DNA of 64,000 nucleotides from Benincasa hispida (Eukaryota; Streptophyta; Magnoliopsida; Cucurbitales; Cucurbitaceae). The stretch spans positions 18,397,293 to 18,461,292 of the forward strand of contig NC_052357.1 in NCBI RefSeq assembly GCF_009727055.1. Reading direction: 5' to 3'. The notes under the pieces are model-generated. The model saw only the letters and a program-made list of their open reading frames with translations, did not search any database and was not told the origin of the DNA. Below, piece after piece: positions 45,819-58,200 of this stretch; the first letter of the stretch is position 1; the number at the start of each line of letters is the position of its first letter. The translations under genes and the position numbers were made by a program.

Positions 45819-46630
45819 TGTTATACAGAAGTGAAATTAACTTCATTCGATTACAGAATTTGTTACAAATCTAGCTACCTTTAAATACTATACATAACTA
45901 ATTTGTAAGGAGAGAGAGAGAGCAATTATAATTGAGTGACTACACTTATCTTGAAGCAATCTTGAATAAAAACTCCGTCAACTTCTCTGTGGATGTAGGT
46001 CTCCCTTGGCCGAACCACGTAAACGATCGTGTTCATCTTCTTCTTCTTACCGTCTTATTCTTTCGTATACCTCCTTGACCCAAACAATCGTGTAGCTTTA
46101 GCAAATGATCGTCTAGCTTTTAACCAACGATCATTTAGCTTTTACCCAACGATTCTTTACTTCTGCAAGCCTCATCGTGTAGACGACCATCATTTAGACG
46201 ACCTCGTCTAGATGTCCTTCAGTAAAGCCTTCATCGTCTAGACGACTCGTGCCTTATCGTCTAGTCGACCCTTGCTTTACCTTCCATCGCCTAGACAATC
46301 GAAGACTCCTCGCCCCTGCGAATTCCGACAGCCTCCCGGCGTTCCTCTCTTTTCTTTTCTCTCGTTTCTTTCTCTGCAAAAGGAAAAGAAAAGATTAGTC
46401 AGTCGAAGGGTTTTTCCAGTAGAAGTTTGTAGTTCTAATCTCAGCCATTAAAGTGTAAGGCCGAGATCGTTCATCACACAGATTGTACTTCCAGCATGCG
46501 ACTTTGTGTTTGTGTGAAGCATCGAGGTGGTATCCGATAGTCGTTTAAGGGCCATCGTTCACTCTAGGCCCAAAAGACTTTGTAAATCATTCTTGCTTTC
46601 TACCTGTTTACCGTATATCAAGCCCAACAA
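45819..46630 (+). repeat. 5' LTR of Copia-4
   Basis: 812 bp, from TGTTATACAG to AAGCCCAACA. It carries GAGAGA repeats near 45910, an array of AACGATCGT/ATCGTGTAG elements (46019-46290) and a GGCCCAAAAGACTT stretch near the end. The primer site follows after two bases. Confidence 0.95.
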
Positions 46631-46632
46631 GT

Positions 46633-46645
46633 GGTATCAAAGCCT
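46633..46645 (+). promoter_or_regulatory. Primer-binding site of Copia-4, tRNA-iMet
   Basis: TGGTATCAAAGCC, the tRNA-iMet complement with one change (A for G at position 9). Confidence 0.9.
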
Positions 46646-46723
46646 GCAAGAAAGCTTCAAGATTAGTCAAGATTCAAAGAAGCAATAATCTTGAAGTCTT
46701 CCAGTCAAATTTTCAATTCAGAA

Positions 46724-48671
46724 ATGGCAGTTGCAAGGTACGACATCGAGATATTTGATGGAAAAGGAGACTTTAGTCTGTGGAAGGCCAAAATAAAGGC
46801 TATCTTGGGACAGCAGAGGGCACACAAGGCCCTAGATGATCCGGCAAAGCTGCCAAGTACAGTAACAGAAGAAGAAAAAGAAAATAGAGCTTACTACTCA
46901 TGGAACACTCGTTTTGAACTTGTCTGATAATGTCCTACGGCAAGTAATCGATCAGGAGACAACTTACAAGATGTGGAAAAAATTAAATGAGCTTTATGAG
47001 ACAAGGAATCTGCCTAATAAACTTTTCCTAAGGGAAAGGTTCTTTACATTTAAGATGAATGCATCAAAGTTATTAACTGAGAACCTAGATGATTTCAAGA
47101 GAATTACTACTGAGTATAAGACTCAAGGAGAAGAAATCGGGGCAGAAAATGAAGCATTTGTGCTTCTTAACTCATTGCCAGAATCCTACAAAGAAGTGAA
47201 GACAGCCCTAAAATATGGGAGAGATTCCATTACTACTGATATCATTATTTCTGCACTTAAAATTAGAGAAATGGAGATCATTACAAGCAAAGAAGATAAA
47301 CCTAATGCTGAAGGCTTATTTTTTAAAGGGAAGTCAAAACAGAATAACAAGAAGAAAGGCAAACACAGCTCAAACGATGAAGGAGGAAAAGAGATGTCCA
47401 GGGTCAGATGCAAATATTGTAAAAAGCTTGGACATTTAATCAAAGATTGCAGAACACTGAAATGGAAAAATGAGCAGAAAAATAAGCAATCTCAGCCACA
47501 ACCCAAAGTCCAACCAAATCAGTCAGGTGAAGCCTCAGTTTGTGAGGATTCTTACTTTTATTCTGATGCTTTGGCTACATCTAATTGCAGGGTAAAAGAA
47601 GAAGCAAGTAAGAACCTAGATTGGGTTCTAGATTCAGGGTGTTCATTCCACATGACACCTCACAAGGGCTGGTTTAATACCTACAAAGAATTGGATGGAG
47701 GTTCAGTCTACATGGGAAACAATAACTCATGTTCAGTGGTTGGGATTGGTTCAGTCTCATTGAAGCTAGAAGATAGAACAGCCAAGCTCTTAAGAAATGT
47801 CAGACATGTGCCTAAGCTGAAGAGAAATCTAATTTCACTAGGCATGCTTGATTCTATTGGCTGTGAATACCAAGGCAAGGAAGGATACTGTGACGTGTTG
47901 AAGAACAGTAAGCCTGTCCTTAGAGGGGTGAAGATAAATGGAGTGTATGTAGTGCAAGGTGTTCATCAAGTACACTCAGCCTTGATTGTAACTCATAATC
48001 AGCCTACTGAAAAAGACCTATGGCACAAAAGACTCTCACACATTAGTGCCAAAGGTCTACAAGTTGTAGCCAACCAAGGTATTCTACCTAAGGGAGTACA
48101 TCAGAGCCTATCCTTTTGTGAACATTGTGTAATAGGGAAGGCTACTAGGCAGAGCTTTGTGAAGGCATGGCACACAACCAAGGCCATCTTTGACTATGTG
48201 CATTCAGACCTATGGGGTCCTTCACCTTTTCAATCATTGAGTAGTGCCAGGTATTTCCTTACTTTTGTTGATGATTACTTAAGAAAAAGTTGGATCTATT
48301 TCCTTAAATCTAAGGATTTAGTGTTTGAAAAGTTTAAAGAATGGAAAGTTATGGTTGAGAAAATGTTTAACTGTCAGATTAAGTGTCTTAGAACAGATAA
48401 TGGGCTTGAATATTGTGCAGAAGAGTTCAATGTTTATTGCAGACAGCAGGGCATATCTAGACACAAGATAGTTAGGTATACACCCCAGCAAAATGGGGTA
48501 GCAGAAAGGTTGAACAGAACAATAATGGAGAGGGTCAGAAGCTTACTATCTGATGCTATACTACCTGAGAAGTTTTGGGCAGAGGCAGCCACATATACAG
48601 TCTATACACTGAATAGATGCCCTTATGCATCTCTTAACCTTCTAACCCCTGGGGACCAAACAGCCATCTAA
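46724..48671 (+). pseudogene. gag-pol: Copia-4 gag, protease and integrase
   Basis: ATG 46724 opens gag (MAVARYDIEIFDGKG...). A frameshift near 46905 moves the reading to the long frame starting 46914 (585 codons). In that frame: gag core (residues 1-120), CCHC zinc knuckle CKYCKKLGHLIKDC (166-179), protease WVLDSGCSFHMTP (Asp 240), integrase zinc site H371, H376, C402, C405, and catalytic D432 (HSDLWGP), D495 (RTDNGLEY) and E531 (GVAERLNR). The frame closes at 48669 after a second frameshift near 48650. All catalytic residues in this part are present. Confidence 0.93.
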
Positions 48672-48672
48672 C

Positions 48673-50736
48673 TTGAATAACCTGAGGGTATTTGGCTGCA
48701 CTGGCTTTGTTCATCAGAGTAAAGGGAAACTAGCTGCCAGAGTTGTGAAGTGTATGTTTTTGGGCTTCACAGAAGGTGTTAATGGGTTTAGAATGTGGCA
48801 CCCTATTGAGAAAAGATGCATAACTAGCAGAGATGTGATTTTCAAAGAAGAAGAGATGTATATACAGAAAACTAACCCAAATGTTTTAGTACCTCAAGAA
48901 AAGAGTGATACAATTGAGGTGGAGCAAGTTCTAGTTCCTACTTCTAATCCTTCAAGCTCTGAATCACACTTTGATCAACTACCTCATAAAGAAGAAGAAG
49001 TTAAAGATGCTATTATTGATACTGAGCAAGAAGAACCAGAATTGAGAAGTTACTGCCTAGCTAGAGATAGGCAGAGAAGAAACATTGTCCCACTATCAAG
49101 GTATGAAAACTACTTAGCTTTGAATACTACTGATTTGTCTAATGTTGCAAAACCCTCAACCTTTGAGGAAGCAGTGAGTTGTTCTAAAGCTAAGATGTGG
49201 ATAGAAGCTATGAATGAAGAGATTGATTCACTGGTGAAAAATAACACATGGGAGTTAACATTCTTGCCAAAAGGATGCAAACCAATTGCATCCAAATGGG
49301 TATACAAGCTAAAGGAAGGGTTTTCTAACGATCAAAGACCTAGATTTAAAGCTAGGTTGGTTGCTAAGGGCTTTACACAGAGGCCAGGTGTTGATTTTAA
49401 TAAAAAAATTTCTCCAGTGGCTAAACAGACTTCTATCAGATTATTATTGTCGATTGTGGCTCAAAACAACCTAGAGCTGGAGCAACTAGATGTCAAAATA
49501 GCTTTTCTACATGGTTCTTTAGAGGAAGTTATCTACATGAGCCAACCGAAGGGGTATGAGATCAAAGGGAAGGAAGATTGTGTGTGCCTACTGAAAAAAT
49601 CTATCTATGGCCTTAAACAATCCCCAAGATGCTGGAACAGAAGGTTTAGTGACTTTGTTCAAAAGAATGGTTTCTATAGAAGCTCCTATAACAGTTGTGT
49701 TTATATAAATACAGAGTCCTATACTCATCCTATCTACTTGCTTTTATATGTGGATGATATGCTTCTAGCAGAAGCAACAATGAAAGAGCTGAATAAAGTA
49801 AAAGATCTACTGAAATCAGAGTTCGAAATGAAAGATATGGGAAATGCAACAAGAATACTTGGCATTGACATTATTAGAAACAGAAAAACAAGTATTCTAA
49901 GCATTGATCAGTCACAATACTGCAGTAAATTGTTAAAAAGGTATCAGATGCCAGAGGTAAAAGCAGTGGCTACTCCAATAGCCAACCATTTCAAACTTTC
50001 AACAAAGAATTCACCTAAAGTTTCAAACATTGAGCATCAGCAAATCATGTCAACGGTTCCTTATTCCCAAGTTATGCGAAGTTTGATGTATTTAATGGTG
50101 TCTACAAGACCTGACATAGCCTATGCTACTAGCCTAGTGAGTAGATACATGGCTAATCCAGGTAAGAGGCACTGGGAGGCTACAAAGTGGATTATGAGGT
50201 ACCTAAAGGGTACTACTAATGCTAAACTGAAGTACCAACAGCTATCAGACAGTGAACCAAAGCTGGTTGGTTATGTAGACTCAGATTATGCAGGAGATCT
50301 AGATAAGAGGAGGTCATTATCGGGGTATATCTTCCTATTTGGAAGATGTGTCCTAAGCTGGAAGGCTACTTTACAATCAGTAGTAGCTCTTTTTACTACT
50401 AAAGCAAAGTTCATAGCATTATCAGAAGCAGTGAAGGAAGGCATATGGCTAAAGGGTCTCTTATGTGATTTCGGAATTAAACATGATACAATGAAGATCT
50501 TTTGTGACAATCAGAGTACAATTCATTTGTCAAAGCATCCACAGTACCATAACAGAACAAAACATATAGATGTGAAATATCATTTCATATGACAGCAAAT
50601 AGAAGCTAAACAGATTGATGTTTTGAAAATTCATACCTCAGAAAATGCCTCCGACATGTTGACAAAAACAATCACCCAGCTCAAGCTCCAGAAATGCCTT
50701 GATATAATAGGGTTTCAGCTGAGAGACAAAGGTTAA
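48673..50736 (+). pseudogene. pol: Copia-4 integrase end, reverse transcriptase and RNase H
   Basis: A 639-codon frame, then a TGA at 50590-50592 (in place of the Arg codon after YHFI) and the rest of pol to TAA at 50734. It holds the integrase end (NNLRVFGCTGFVHQSKGKL), reverse transcriptase with Asp 273 (QLDVKIAFLHG) and YVDD (359-362), and RNase H with GYVDSDYAGD and CDNQSTIHLS. The usual EAEY of RNase H is TKAKF, so both glutamates, one of them catalytic, are Lys. The reverse transcriptase motifs are otherwise sound. Confidence 0.93.
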
Positions 50737-50786
50737 AGCAGAGAGACAGTCAGATCAGAGAAGCTGAAGGAAGCATGAAGTTCATT

Positions 50787-50799
50787 TCAATGTGGAGAT
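50787..50799 (+). promoter_or_regulatory. Polypurine tract of Copia-4
   Basis: ATGTGGAGAT lies immediately before the 3' LTR start TGTTATACAG, the usual position and composition. Confidence 0.75.
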
Positions 50800-51593
50800 T
50801 GTTATACAGAAGTGAAATTAACTTCATTCGGTTACAGAATTTGTTACAAATTTAGCTACCTTTAAATACTTTGCATAACTAATTTGTAAAGAGAGAGAGA
50901 GTAATTGTAATTGAGTGAATACACTTATCTTGAAGCAATCTTGAATAAAAACTCTGTCAGCTTCTCCGTGGACGTAGGTCTCCCTTGGCCGAACCACGTA
51001 AACGATCGTGTTCATCTTCTTTTTCTTATCGTCTTCCTCTTTCGTATACCCCTCTGACCCAAACGATTGTGTAGCTTTAGCAAACGATCGTCTAGATTTT
51101 AACCAACGATCGTTTAGCTTTTACCCAACGATCGTTTACTTCTGCAAGCCTCATCGTGTAGACGACCATCGTTTAGATGACCTTCAGTAAAGCCTTCATC
51201 GTCTAAACGACTCGTGCCTTATTGTCTAGTCGACCCCTACTTTACCTTCCATCACCTAGATGATCGAAGACTCCTCGCCCCTGCGAATTCCGGCAGCCTC
51301 CCGACGTTCCTCTCTTTTCTTTTCTCTCGATTCTTTCTCTATAAAAGGAAAAGAAAAGTTAGTCAGTCGAAGGGTTTTTCCAGCAGAAGTTTGTAGTTCT
51401 AATCCCAACCATTAAAGTGTAAGGTCGAGATCGTTCATCACATGGATTGTACTTTCAGCACGCGAATTTGTGTTTGTGTGAAGCATCAAGGTGGTATCTG
51501 ATAGTCGTTTAAGGGCCATCGTTCACTCTAGGCCCAAAAGACTTTGCAAATCAGTCTTGCTTTCTGCCTGTTTTCCGCATATCAAGCCCAACA
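50800..51593 (+). repeat. 3' LTR of Copia-4
   Basis: 794 bp, from TGTTATACAG to AAGCCCAACA. It matches the 5' LTR along its whole length with scattered substitutions and small indels. Its ACGATCGT array (51000-51262) keeps more perfect palindromes than the 5' copy (AACGATCGTTTAG near 51106, AACGATCGTTTAC near 51127). Confidence 0.95.
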
Positions 51594-52436
51594 TTGTTAA
51601 AGGATCACATTATGTTAAAAGACTTGGGACAAGTTAGATATTTCTTGGGTTTGGAATTGTCACGTTTTAACCAAGGTTTATTGTTGTCTCAACAAAAATA
51701 TTTTTGTAGATTCTTGAATACGCCGGTTATGTAGATGCCAAACCAGCTCTGTTACTCATGGATCCAAATAAATTGCTGGCACTTTACTTTCTGAAGACGA
51801 TGCTACCTGTCATAAAAGGTTAATTGGGAGACTTTTGTATTTACAGATATCTTATCCTGATATTTCTTTTGCTATTCACAAACTCGACCAATTTTTGCAA
51901 CAACCCAGTACTACTCATCTAGATGTTGTACAACACTTATTAAGATATTTGAAGAAAACATGAGCACAAGGAATTTTAATAAAACCAGTCCTAGGCGCTT
52001 TGTTTTGGGTTTTTGTATATTTCTGGGAGAATCCTTAATATCATGGAGCAAAAGGCAACCAAATGTATTAAGATCCTCTGCTGAAGTTGAATATCGGGCA
52101 TTAGCTTCAATAAGTAGTGAATTCATTTGGACTTTACAATTAGTAAAAGATTTGAAGGTTACTTGCTTGATTCCTTCTACTATTTTCTATGATAATCGAT
52201 CTGCCGTTGCCACTACTTCTAATCCGACATTTATTGGACAAACTAAGCACATTGAGATTGACTGCCACTTTGTTCAAGACAAGGTTGTGGATGGATTTCT
52301 CAAGATTCTACCAATTCGTTCAAGCTTACAGTTGTCTGACATGTTTACTAAAGCCTAGTCCTCTTCTGTTTTGACAGGAATGTTAGTCAAGTTGGGTGTT
52401 TTTTATATTCATTCACCTCCCAACTTGATAAGAAGT
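51594..52436 (+). pseudogene. pol: Copia-3 reverse transcriptase end and RNase H
   Basis: It resumes Copia-3 after the TTGTT duplication: YPDISFAIHKLDQFL and HLLRYLK in broken frames, then an open stretch (51960-52358) with FLGESLISWSKRQPN, RSSAEVEYRALAS, FYDNRSAVATTSNP and GQTKHIEIDCHFVQDKV. The 'SSAEAEYRA' style and short LTR suggest the Ale lineage. RNase H motifs are intact apart from EAEY reading EVEY. Confidence 0.85.
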
Positions 52437-52603
52437 ATTAAAGGATGACAAACGACTTGTGCAACTGGCATTTTTGTTGCATCTTCGTTATTTCTGTTAG
52501 TCTTTTAGCTTCCTATATAAGGAACAAAATATTGTATTTAATGCGCTTTTTCATTTCTTCACTTGATGAATAAAATTGGAGAAGCCATGATTTATTCAAT
52601 ACA
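52437..52603 (+). repeat. Probable 3' LTR of Copia-3
   Basis: The Ale lineage has short LTRs. This one would run from TATTAAAGG (canonical TGTTAAAGG) to TCAATACA, about 167 bp, with a TATA box (CTATATAAGG) at 52513. The purine-rich tract before it is degraded. The boundaries are tentative. Confidence 0.5.
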
Positions 52604-54008
52604 TGTTACCTCTTCGATGTAGTGGCAGAGGAGCGAGAATGAAGCGAGAGGGGAAGATGGCACGGACACGGAGGAAGTCGGTGCAGTGGTGGAGGCCATA
52701 GAGGAGTTGCGCGTACATGCTCTGGTAAGAGTTGGAAAAACAACTGAAATTTCAGCTGAAGAAATCGAAGAAAATGGGGAAAACAACGGATAGAAGATGA
52801 AGAGCTTCAAACGAGGAAAATATGATCTAGGTTAGTTTTAAAATATTTTTAATATTTTCCATTATTTTTATTTTTTATTTTTTAATTGTTTGCCAACTAA
52901 TCGAATGATTTTGCCAAGTAGGTAAGTGAAGTATCTTATCCTTTGGAAAAATTTTACTCCTATGTAGTATATACTATCTCCATTGATTATTTGACATGTC
53001 ATTAAATGATTTATTAATTTACTAAATATTTATTGCGTGGATCCCACATAATTCTTAAAAGCTCCTTAGGTGGCAAACAATGAATGAAGGTAGTATGAAA
53101 AAACTGAAGTACTAGAAATTTCCTCCTTATCCTTTCATCAACATGAGTATTTAATGGTATATTCATCATTCCATTAGTTTATAATTAAGCCATGGACCAT
53201 TTTGAATCATTTTGCAAACATGGGGACTAAAATATATCTTTTGAAACCTTAGGGACCAAATAGATAGATGTCAACTTCAAACCTGGGGCCAAAAGTGCAT
53301 TTTGCCTTAAAAAATTTGTATATAAAAACACTTTCGATAAAAAGCTGTCAAATGCATGAGTGTTTTTATTAGAAATGTTTAAATTAAAATAACTTTTTGA
53401 AAAAATATTTTTTTTTCTAAGTTAATCCAAATAAAAGCTTGTATCATGACAAAAAGATTATAAATTGGAGTTTGTGAGGTAAAAAGAAGTTGTGTTGAAT
53501 ATATCTATAAGATAGAGAATTTGGATGGTTGTTTATGACTTTTTATTTTGTAGATGGACTTGCCATTTGTTGGCACATATCATATACAATTTTTTTTATC
53601 ATATAACTGGAGCGACAAATGTGGCTTTTGTTATATGTATCATTCATGTAACATGACATTAATAGGGTCATTATAGGACAATTACATTTTGAGGATATTT
53701 CACTTACAATATAAATTCAAATTTGTTTTGTTTCGATTAACTCAATACAATTTTGTCCAACCTAGCTAGAAATATTAGATGGATAAATTTGTAAAATGAT
53801 TGCTTGAATTTTTTTTAAAAAAAAAAAATTGAGATGCATGATGCAAAAGTAAACCGTAAACCCTATTTTCCAGAACTCCTAATAATATATGTCTACTTTA
53901 AAAACACAATAAAACAAAATATAATCTATAGTTTATTAAAAAAAAATGTAGAATTATCGAATAAAAAAGTATTCAAACAAAAACAATCACCCTAAACACA
54001 GATTATTT
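52604..54008. other. AT-rich region without recognised features
   Basis: No gene recognised. A GC-richer patch at 52620-52800 is open on both strands but matches nothing I know. GGGACTAAAATAT and GGGACCAAATAGATAG (53222-53272) recall decayed dispersed repeats. Confidence 0.4.
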
Positions 54009-55259
54009 ATGCCATGTTGTTCTTGTTCTTGTTCTTGTTGTTCTTGTAGCCGTGAAGCCCGTCGGTTCCCTCACACTAGATCTCGCCAGCCGGTCGACGT
54101 CGCGCCGCTCCCGATCGATGCCTCGAACTTAGCCACGCGTCCGTCCGAAGCAGTGCACCGCCGCACCTCCCCGAGGTCGTCCGCACCAGATCTGAAGGTT
54201 CGACCGCACCTCCAGCAACCGCCCGATGCTGCCCAACCTTGTTTGGTTGAGGCCGAGCCATTCGTCCAAGACCTCCACCACTTCTCTGTCCGACCAACTA
54301 TCGGTTCGATCTTCGTCGTCATTTCATGGGGTTTTTGCTAGAAACTTGGAATCTGGGTAAGATCTAAAGTTTGTGTTTTCTTGAATGGGTTTGATCACCC
54401 ATTGAGTTTGGATTTAATTTAGTTATACCGATTATGTTGTGAAGCTTGGATTGAAGTTTCAAAGTGTCAGGAACTGCTGTCCAGCAAGATTAGATTTCGG
54501 CTCTAGGGAATTTTGGAGCGTGATTGGTAAGTAATGTGAACTTGAAGCTCTTTGAAAAGGGTTAATATGCTGGAAATTTGGTTTTAAATTCCTAATTATG
54601 GGTTATGAATAGATTGGTATCTCTGTGCTAAGCTTAGAACAAATTTCTGGATCAGCACATATTTTAGGTAAGTTATTTTGTGGAGTTTAAGGTATTTTCG
54701 TATTTGAAATTTAGTCCTAAATGTCGGACTTAATTTTGATTATTGATTCAGAGTGTGATTCAAGAATTTTACTAAGTTAAAGGATGATGTGGATTACTTT
54801 TTGTTAGACTTGTCATCGAGGTAAATAATCTTACTACTGAAACTACCCACGGGCTAGGCACTAGATGTATGCTAGCATTATAGATGAATATTATGGCAGA
54901 ATGATAACATGATAAACAGATAGTATGGTATAACTGATGTATGTTCTTGTATGAGGATCTGAAAGATTTATATGTGCACATAGATACTTGAATGCTAGCA
55001 TGAGATGATATTTGATTCCATGAGGTTGTATTTGATATGAGGATATTGAGGCATATGTTGTAGAGTCATGATGTTGAGGTGTATATCTATATTATAGAAC
55101 CATATTGTGATACTTGTGATGTTGAGATTGTGATAGTGTCCTCACTGATTAGTTAGATGCTCACTAGATGTTGTGTTTCCTTTAGAATTCACTAGAGGTG
55201 GTGTTATACTTCGGGATTCAGTAGAGGTGGTTTTATCCTTCAGGATTTATCAGAGGTTG
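54009..55259 (+). repeat. Truncated gypsy-type LTR (G1)
   Basis: It shares two sections with the LTR that follows: a GC-rich, CCG-containing patch (54050-54300; 55640-56100 in G2) and a block with repeated TTCGGGATTCA / AGAGGTTGTG phrases (55150-55259; 58340-58480 in G2). It begins with a TTCTTG microsatellite (54019-54047). The 110-codon frame at 54009 is not a credible gene. Confidence 0.55.
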
Positions 55260-58200
55260 TGTATAACATCCCGAGTTTTTTTTTCATAATTTAAATTCTA
55301 TAATTTCGTAAAATTTGAGGACATTTTATTAATTTTGAAATTTGATTTTTGTTTAAAAGAAAATTTGGATTTTATGTCGCATTGATTTGATATTTAAGTT
55401 AATGTCGAAAATTTAATTTAAATCAAGGAAATTGGTTTAGTTTTGAAATTGGATTTAAGAGGAAACGGAAAGGGTTTTAAACATATATATATATGGAAAG
55501 AAAGGAAGTTAATAAAATAAAGTGGAATAAGGAGAAGAATAAAATAAAATTTATTTTACTTCCTTTTAATTTTTAAGTTTTTATTATTATTATTATTATT
55601 ATTATTTTATAAAAACATTTTTTTTTTCCCTTCTCCTTCTTCCCCACGATTCCCGAGCCGCCAGACCCCCCCTTGAAACTCTTATTGTTCCTCCTCTCGC
55701 CGACCCTCTTCGCCGGACGTCGCCGCTTGGTTCGTGAAGCCGCCAAGTCTGTAGATCTCCACCGCCAGACGTCGTCGTTCCCCTGTCCTAGTCCCTCGCG
55801 AAACTCGTTGGTCGCTCACTGTCCGCACTCTGAAGCCGTCACTCGTCGAGCCCTAGCGCCACTCGCTGTCCAGCGTCTCCGGTCGTTGCAGCCATAGGTC
55901 ACTTCTGCTCACCGTTGCGGAAGTCGTGTCGGCCTTCAGGCGCGAACAAGCCCAGCCGAGCAACGCCACCGCTTCCAGCTTCAACTCCAACCGCTGCCTT
56001 CACGCCTAGCAGTTGCGCCATTTCTCCTAGACGCCAGCACCGTCACCGCCCAGCCTTGTTCGTCGCCGAAATCTGCCGTGCATCACCGGATTTTTGTTTT
56101 GAACTCAAGGATTGGAGATTTTAAGACGTTGCCATGGAGTTCGAGACCAATTTCAGTGAAAATTTGTTGAAGTTTTGATAAATTTTGGGTGAATAGTTGG
56201 TTGGTTCTCTTTTGGATTAGGAAATCTGTGGGAAATTAAGTTTTTAAATATGAATTTTTGTTTTTTGTACAGTTCCGCCAACAAAATTGAGTTTTGGAGT
56301 TAATTTAGGACCAAGTCACAATTTTAGTCTTGTTTCAAGGTCTTGTTTGGTAAAGGGAAAATAAGCTTGCTTGGGTCATTTTGATTCAATTTTGAGGTAA
56401 GTAATTTTATTACTAGAATCGCCTTTGTGCCGGACAATAAATTTTTTATTTATTTTGAGGATTTTAAGACTAGTTATGGGATTGGTGTCATAATTCTCTC
56501 GGAGTCTCATTGTTTTGTAAAGATACACATTGTTCAATGAATAAAATAAGTGTTATTTAATTCTAGCATTTACTCATATCCAATAAACAAAACTCATTGA
56601 TTATCTTATGTGAACTTAAGCATGTATATATGATATACAAGTGGATCATGCCTTAAGTGATAACCTAAATCGGTCTGTAGTATAAAGATTAAGGTGGGAT
56701 ACCTGATCCTGGTGACACTATAGATATGGCCCGCTTTATAGAGGCTTGCAAGTATTATAAACTACTACAAATGGTAGATCCTGACCATTCGTGTGGAGAC
56801 GTGGAGCGGGGGTGTCCTATACAAAGAGTTTGTATAAGACCTGGACCACGAGATGACTAGACTCTTATATATAACGTCGTTGATACTAGAGACTTGCATC
56901 TCACCTAAACGACCATAGGTGATACGATCTTAATCCTGAGTGTTTTATGAACTCCTGCCATTGAGGGCGGTCCTTTGATTAGTATGGGTGAGAGTGACCA
57001 GATTGCCAACTCAACATGCCTACCTTTTTGGGGACTTGTCTAATCTGGGAGCTGGGAACTCAATCCACAATGTGGAATTCACTCCTTTCCCGAAGTAGGG
57101 ATAAGTAGAGAGATTGCTCCCTTAAGGGCTAATTTCGGGGCTTGAACATAGTGGCAACAGCTTCTCTTTGAAAGAGAAGACTCAGTCATAGTAGGACTAT
57201 GATTTATGTTCATTAGAGGGATCAGTAATACTTAAGGAGACATATGTAACTACAGGGGCATAACGGTTATTGACCCGGTTGTTCTTACGAACAATCTGTG
57301 AATGGTTGTCGTACTGCTGATTGGTTAAGATGGACACATAATATATCTGTAGTGAGGAGAGTTCAGTTGTCGGTCTTTAGTGGAGTGTCTGGCAGTTAAC
57401 GGATGGTGGATCCCGTGACTAAAGAGTTTAATTAGTTATTCACGTACCGTTGGAGCTTCGGATCTACAAGTCCATGAGGTCCCCTTAGTAGCATGGATTC
57501 ATGTTGAAGGATCAGTTCTTGGTGTTGATTTGAAATGTTCAAATTGACAAGAGGTATTTTGATTATATGTGATATAATCTGTATGATGTATGAGATACAT
57601 CTAGTGAAGGATTGATGTAAATGAGATTTACATTAAGTACCATGGAATAGGAAAAGAACTATGGTTTATATGTTTCATGAGATAAAATATTAAAACTATA
57701 GGTTATAAATATAGTATGATAAGTTGGTTATCATTTATATTTATAATAGTATTAGTTATTAGATAATTAATACTTTTTCTTTTAAAAAACCAAATGTAGT
57801 GGATGGTTATTGATCATGGTAACCGTGCATTTAAAAGAAATCGGTTTCCTATTTTGAAAAAGAGTTTTTTACAGAAGTTTGAAAAAAATTTGAGTTTTCT
57901 TTCCGGCGAAAAGAAATTCACGGAAGTCGTCAAGTAAATATAGATTTACTAAACGACGGCTGGACTAGGTAAACAATCGTGCAGATGCTAGCTAAACAAT
58001 CGTGCAGTGTTTACTAAACAATCGCTGGCCCAAGGTAAACGATCATGTAGATTCGACCAAGCTAAACGATCGCATAGCTTTTGTAGACGGTCGCATAGTT
58101 TTATCTAAACGATTGGGCATCGACCTATACGATAGGTCTCCGACTTCTCCCACTTGCCCATTCGTGTATGCGATCGGTGTTTCCTCCTTCGCCTGCCTCA

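Larger units (their letters stand above)
45819..51593 (+). mobile_element. Copia-4: full-length copia element, Tork-like
   Basis: Complete structure: 5' LTR 45819-46630, primer site, gag-pol, polypurine tract, 3' LTR 50800-51593, and perfect five-base duplications TTGTT (45814-45818 and 51594-51598). It lies inside Copia-3, whose reverse transcriptase resumes on the far side. The LTRs differ at several positions in the first 130 bp alone, so it is not recent. The gag start (IFDGKGDFSLWKAKIKAIL) suggests the Tork/Tnt1 lineage. Confidence 0.95.

Noticed and set aside
46029..51190. A 60-codon frame conserved in both Copia-4 LTRs
   Set aside because: It has no ATG start, and conservation is expected because the two LTRs are copies of each other.
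52592..52810. 72-codon Ser/Thr-rich minus-strand frame
   Set aside because: It has no recognised motif, equally open alternatives on the other strand, and no supporting context.
54009..54341. 110-codon Cys/Ser-rich frame
   Set aside because: Its start is a TTCTTG microsatellite and the rest is the CCG-rich patch of an LTR that recurs in G2.
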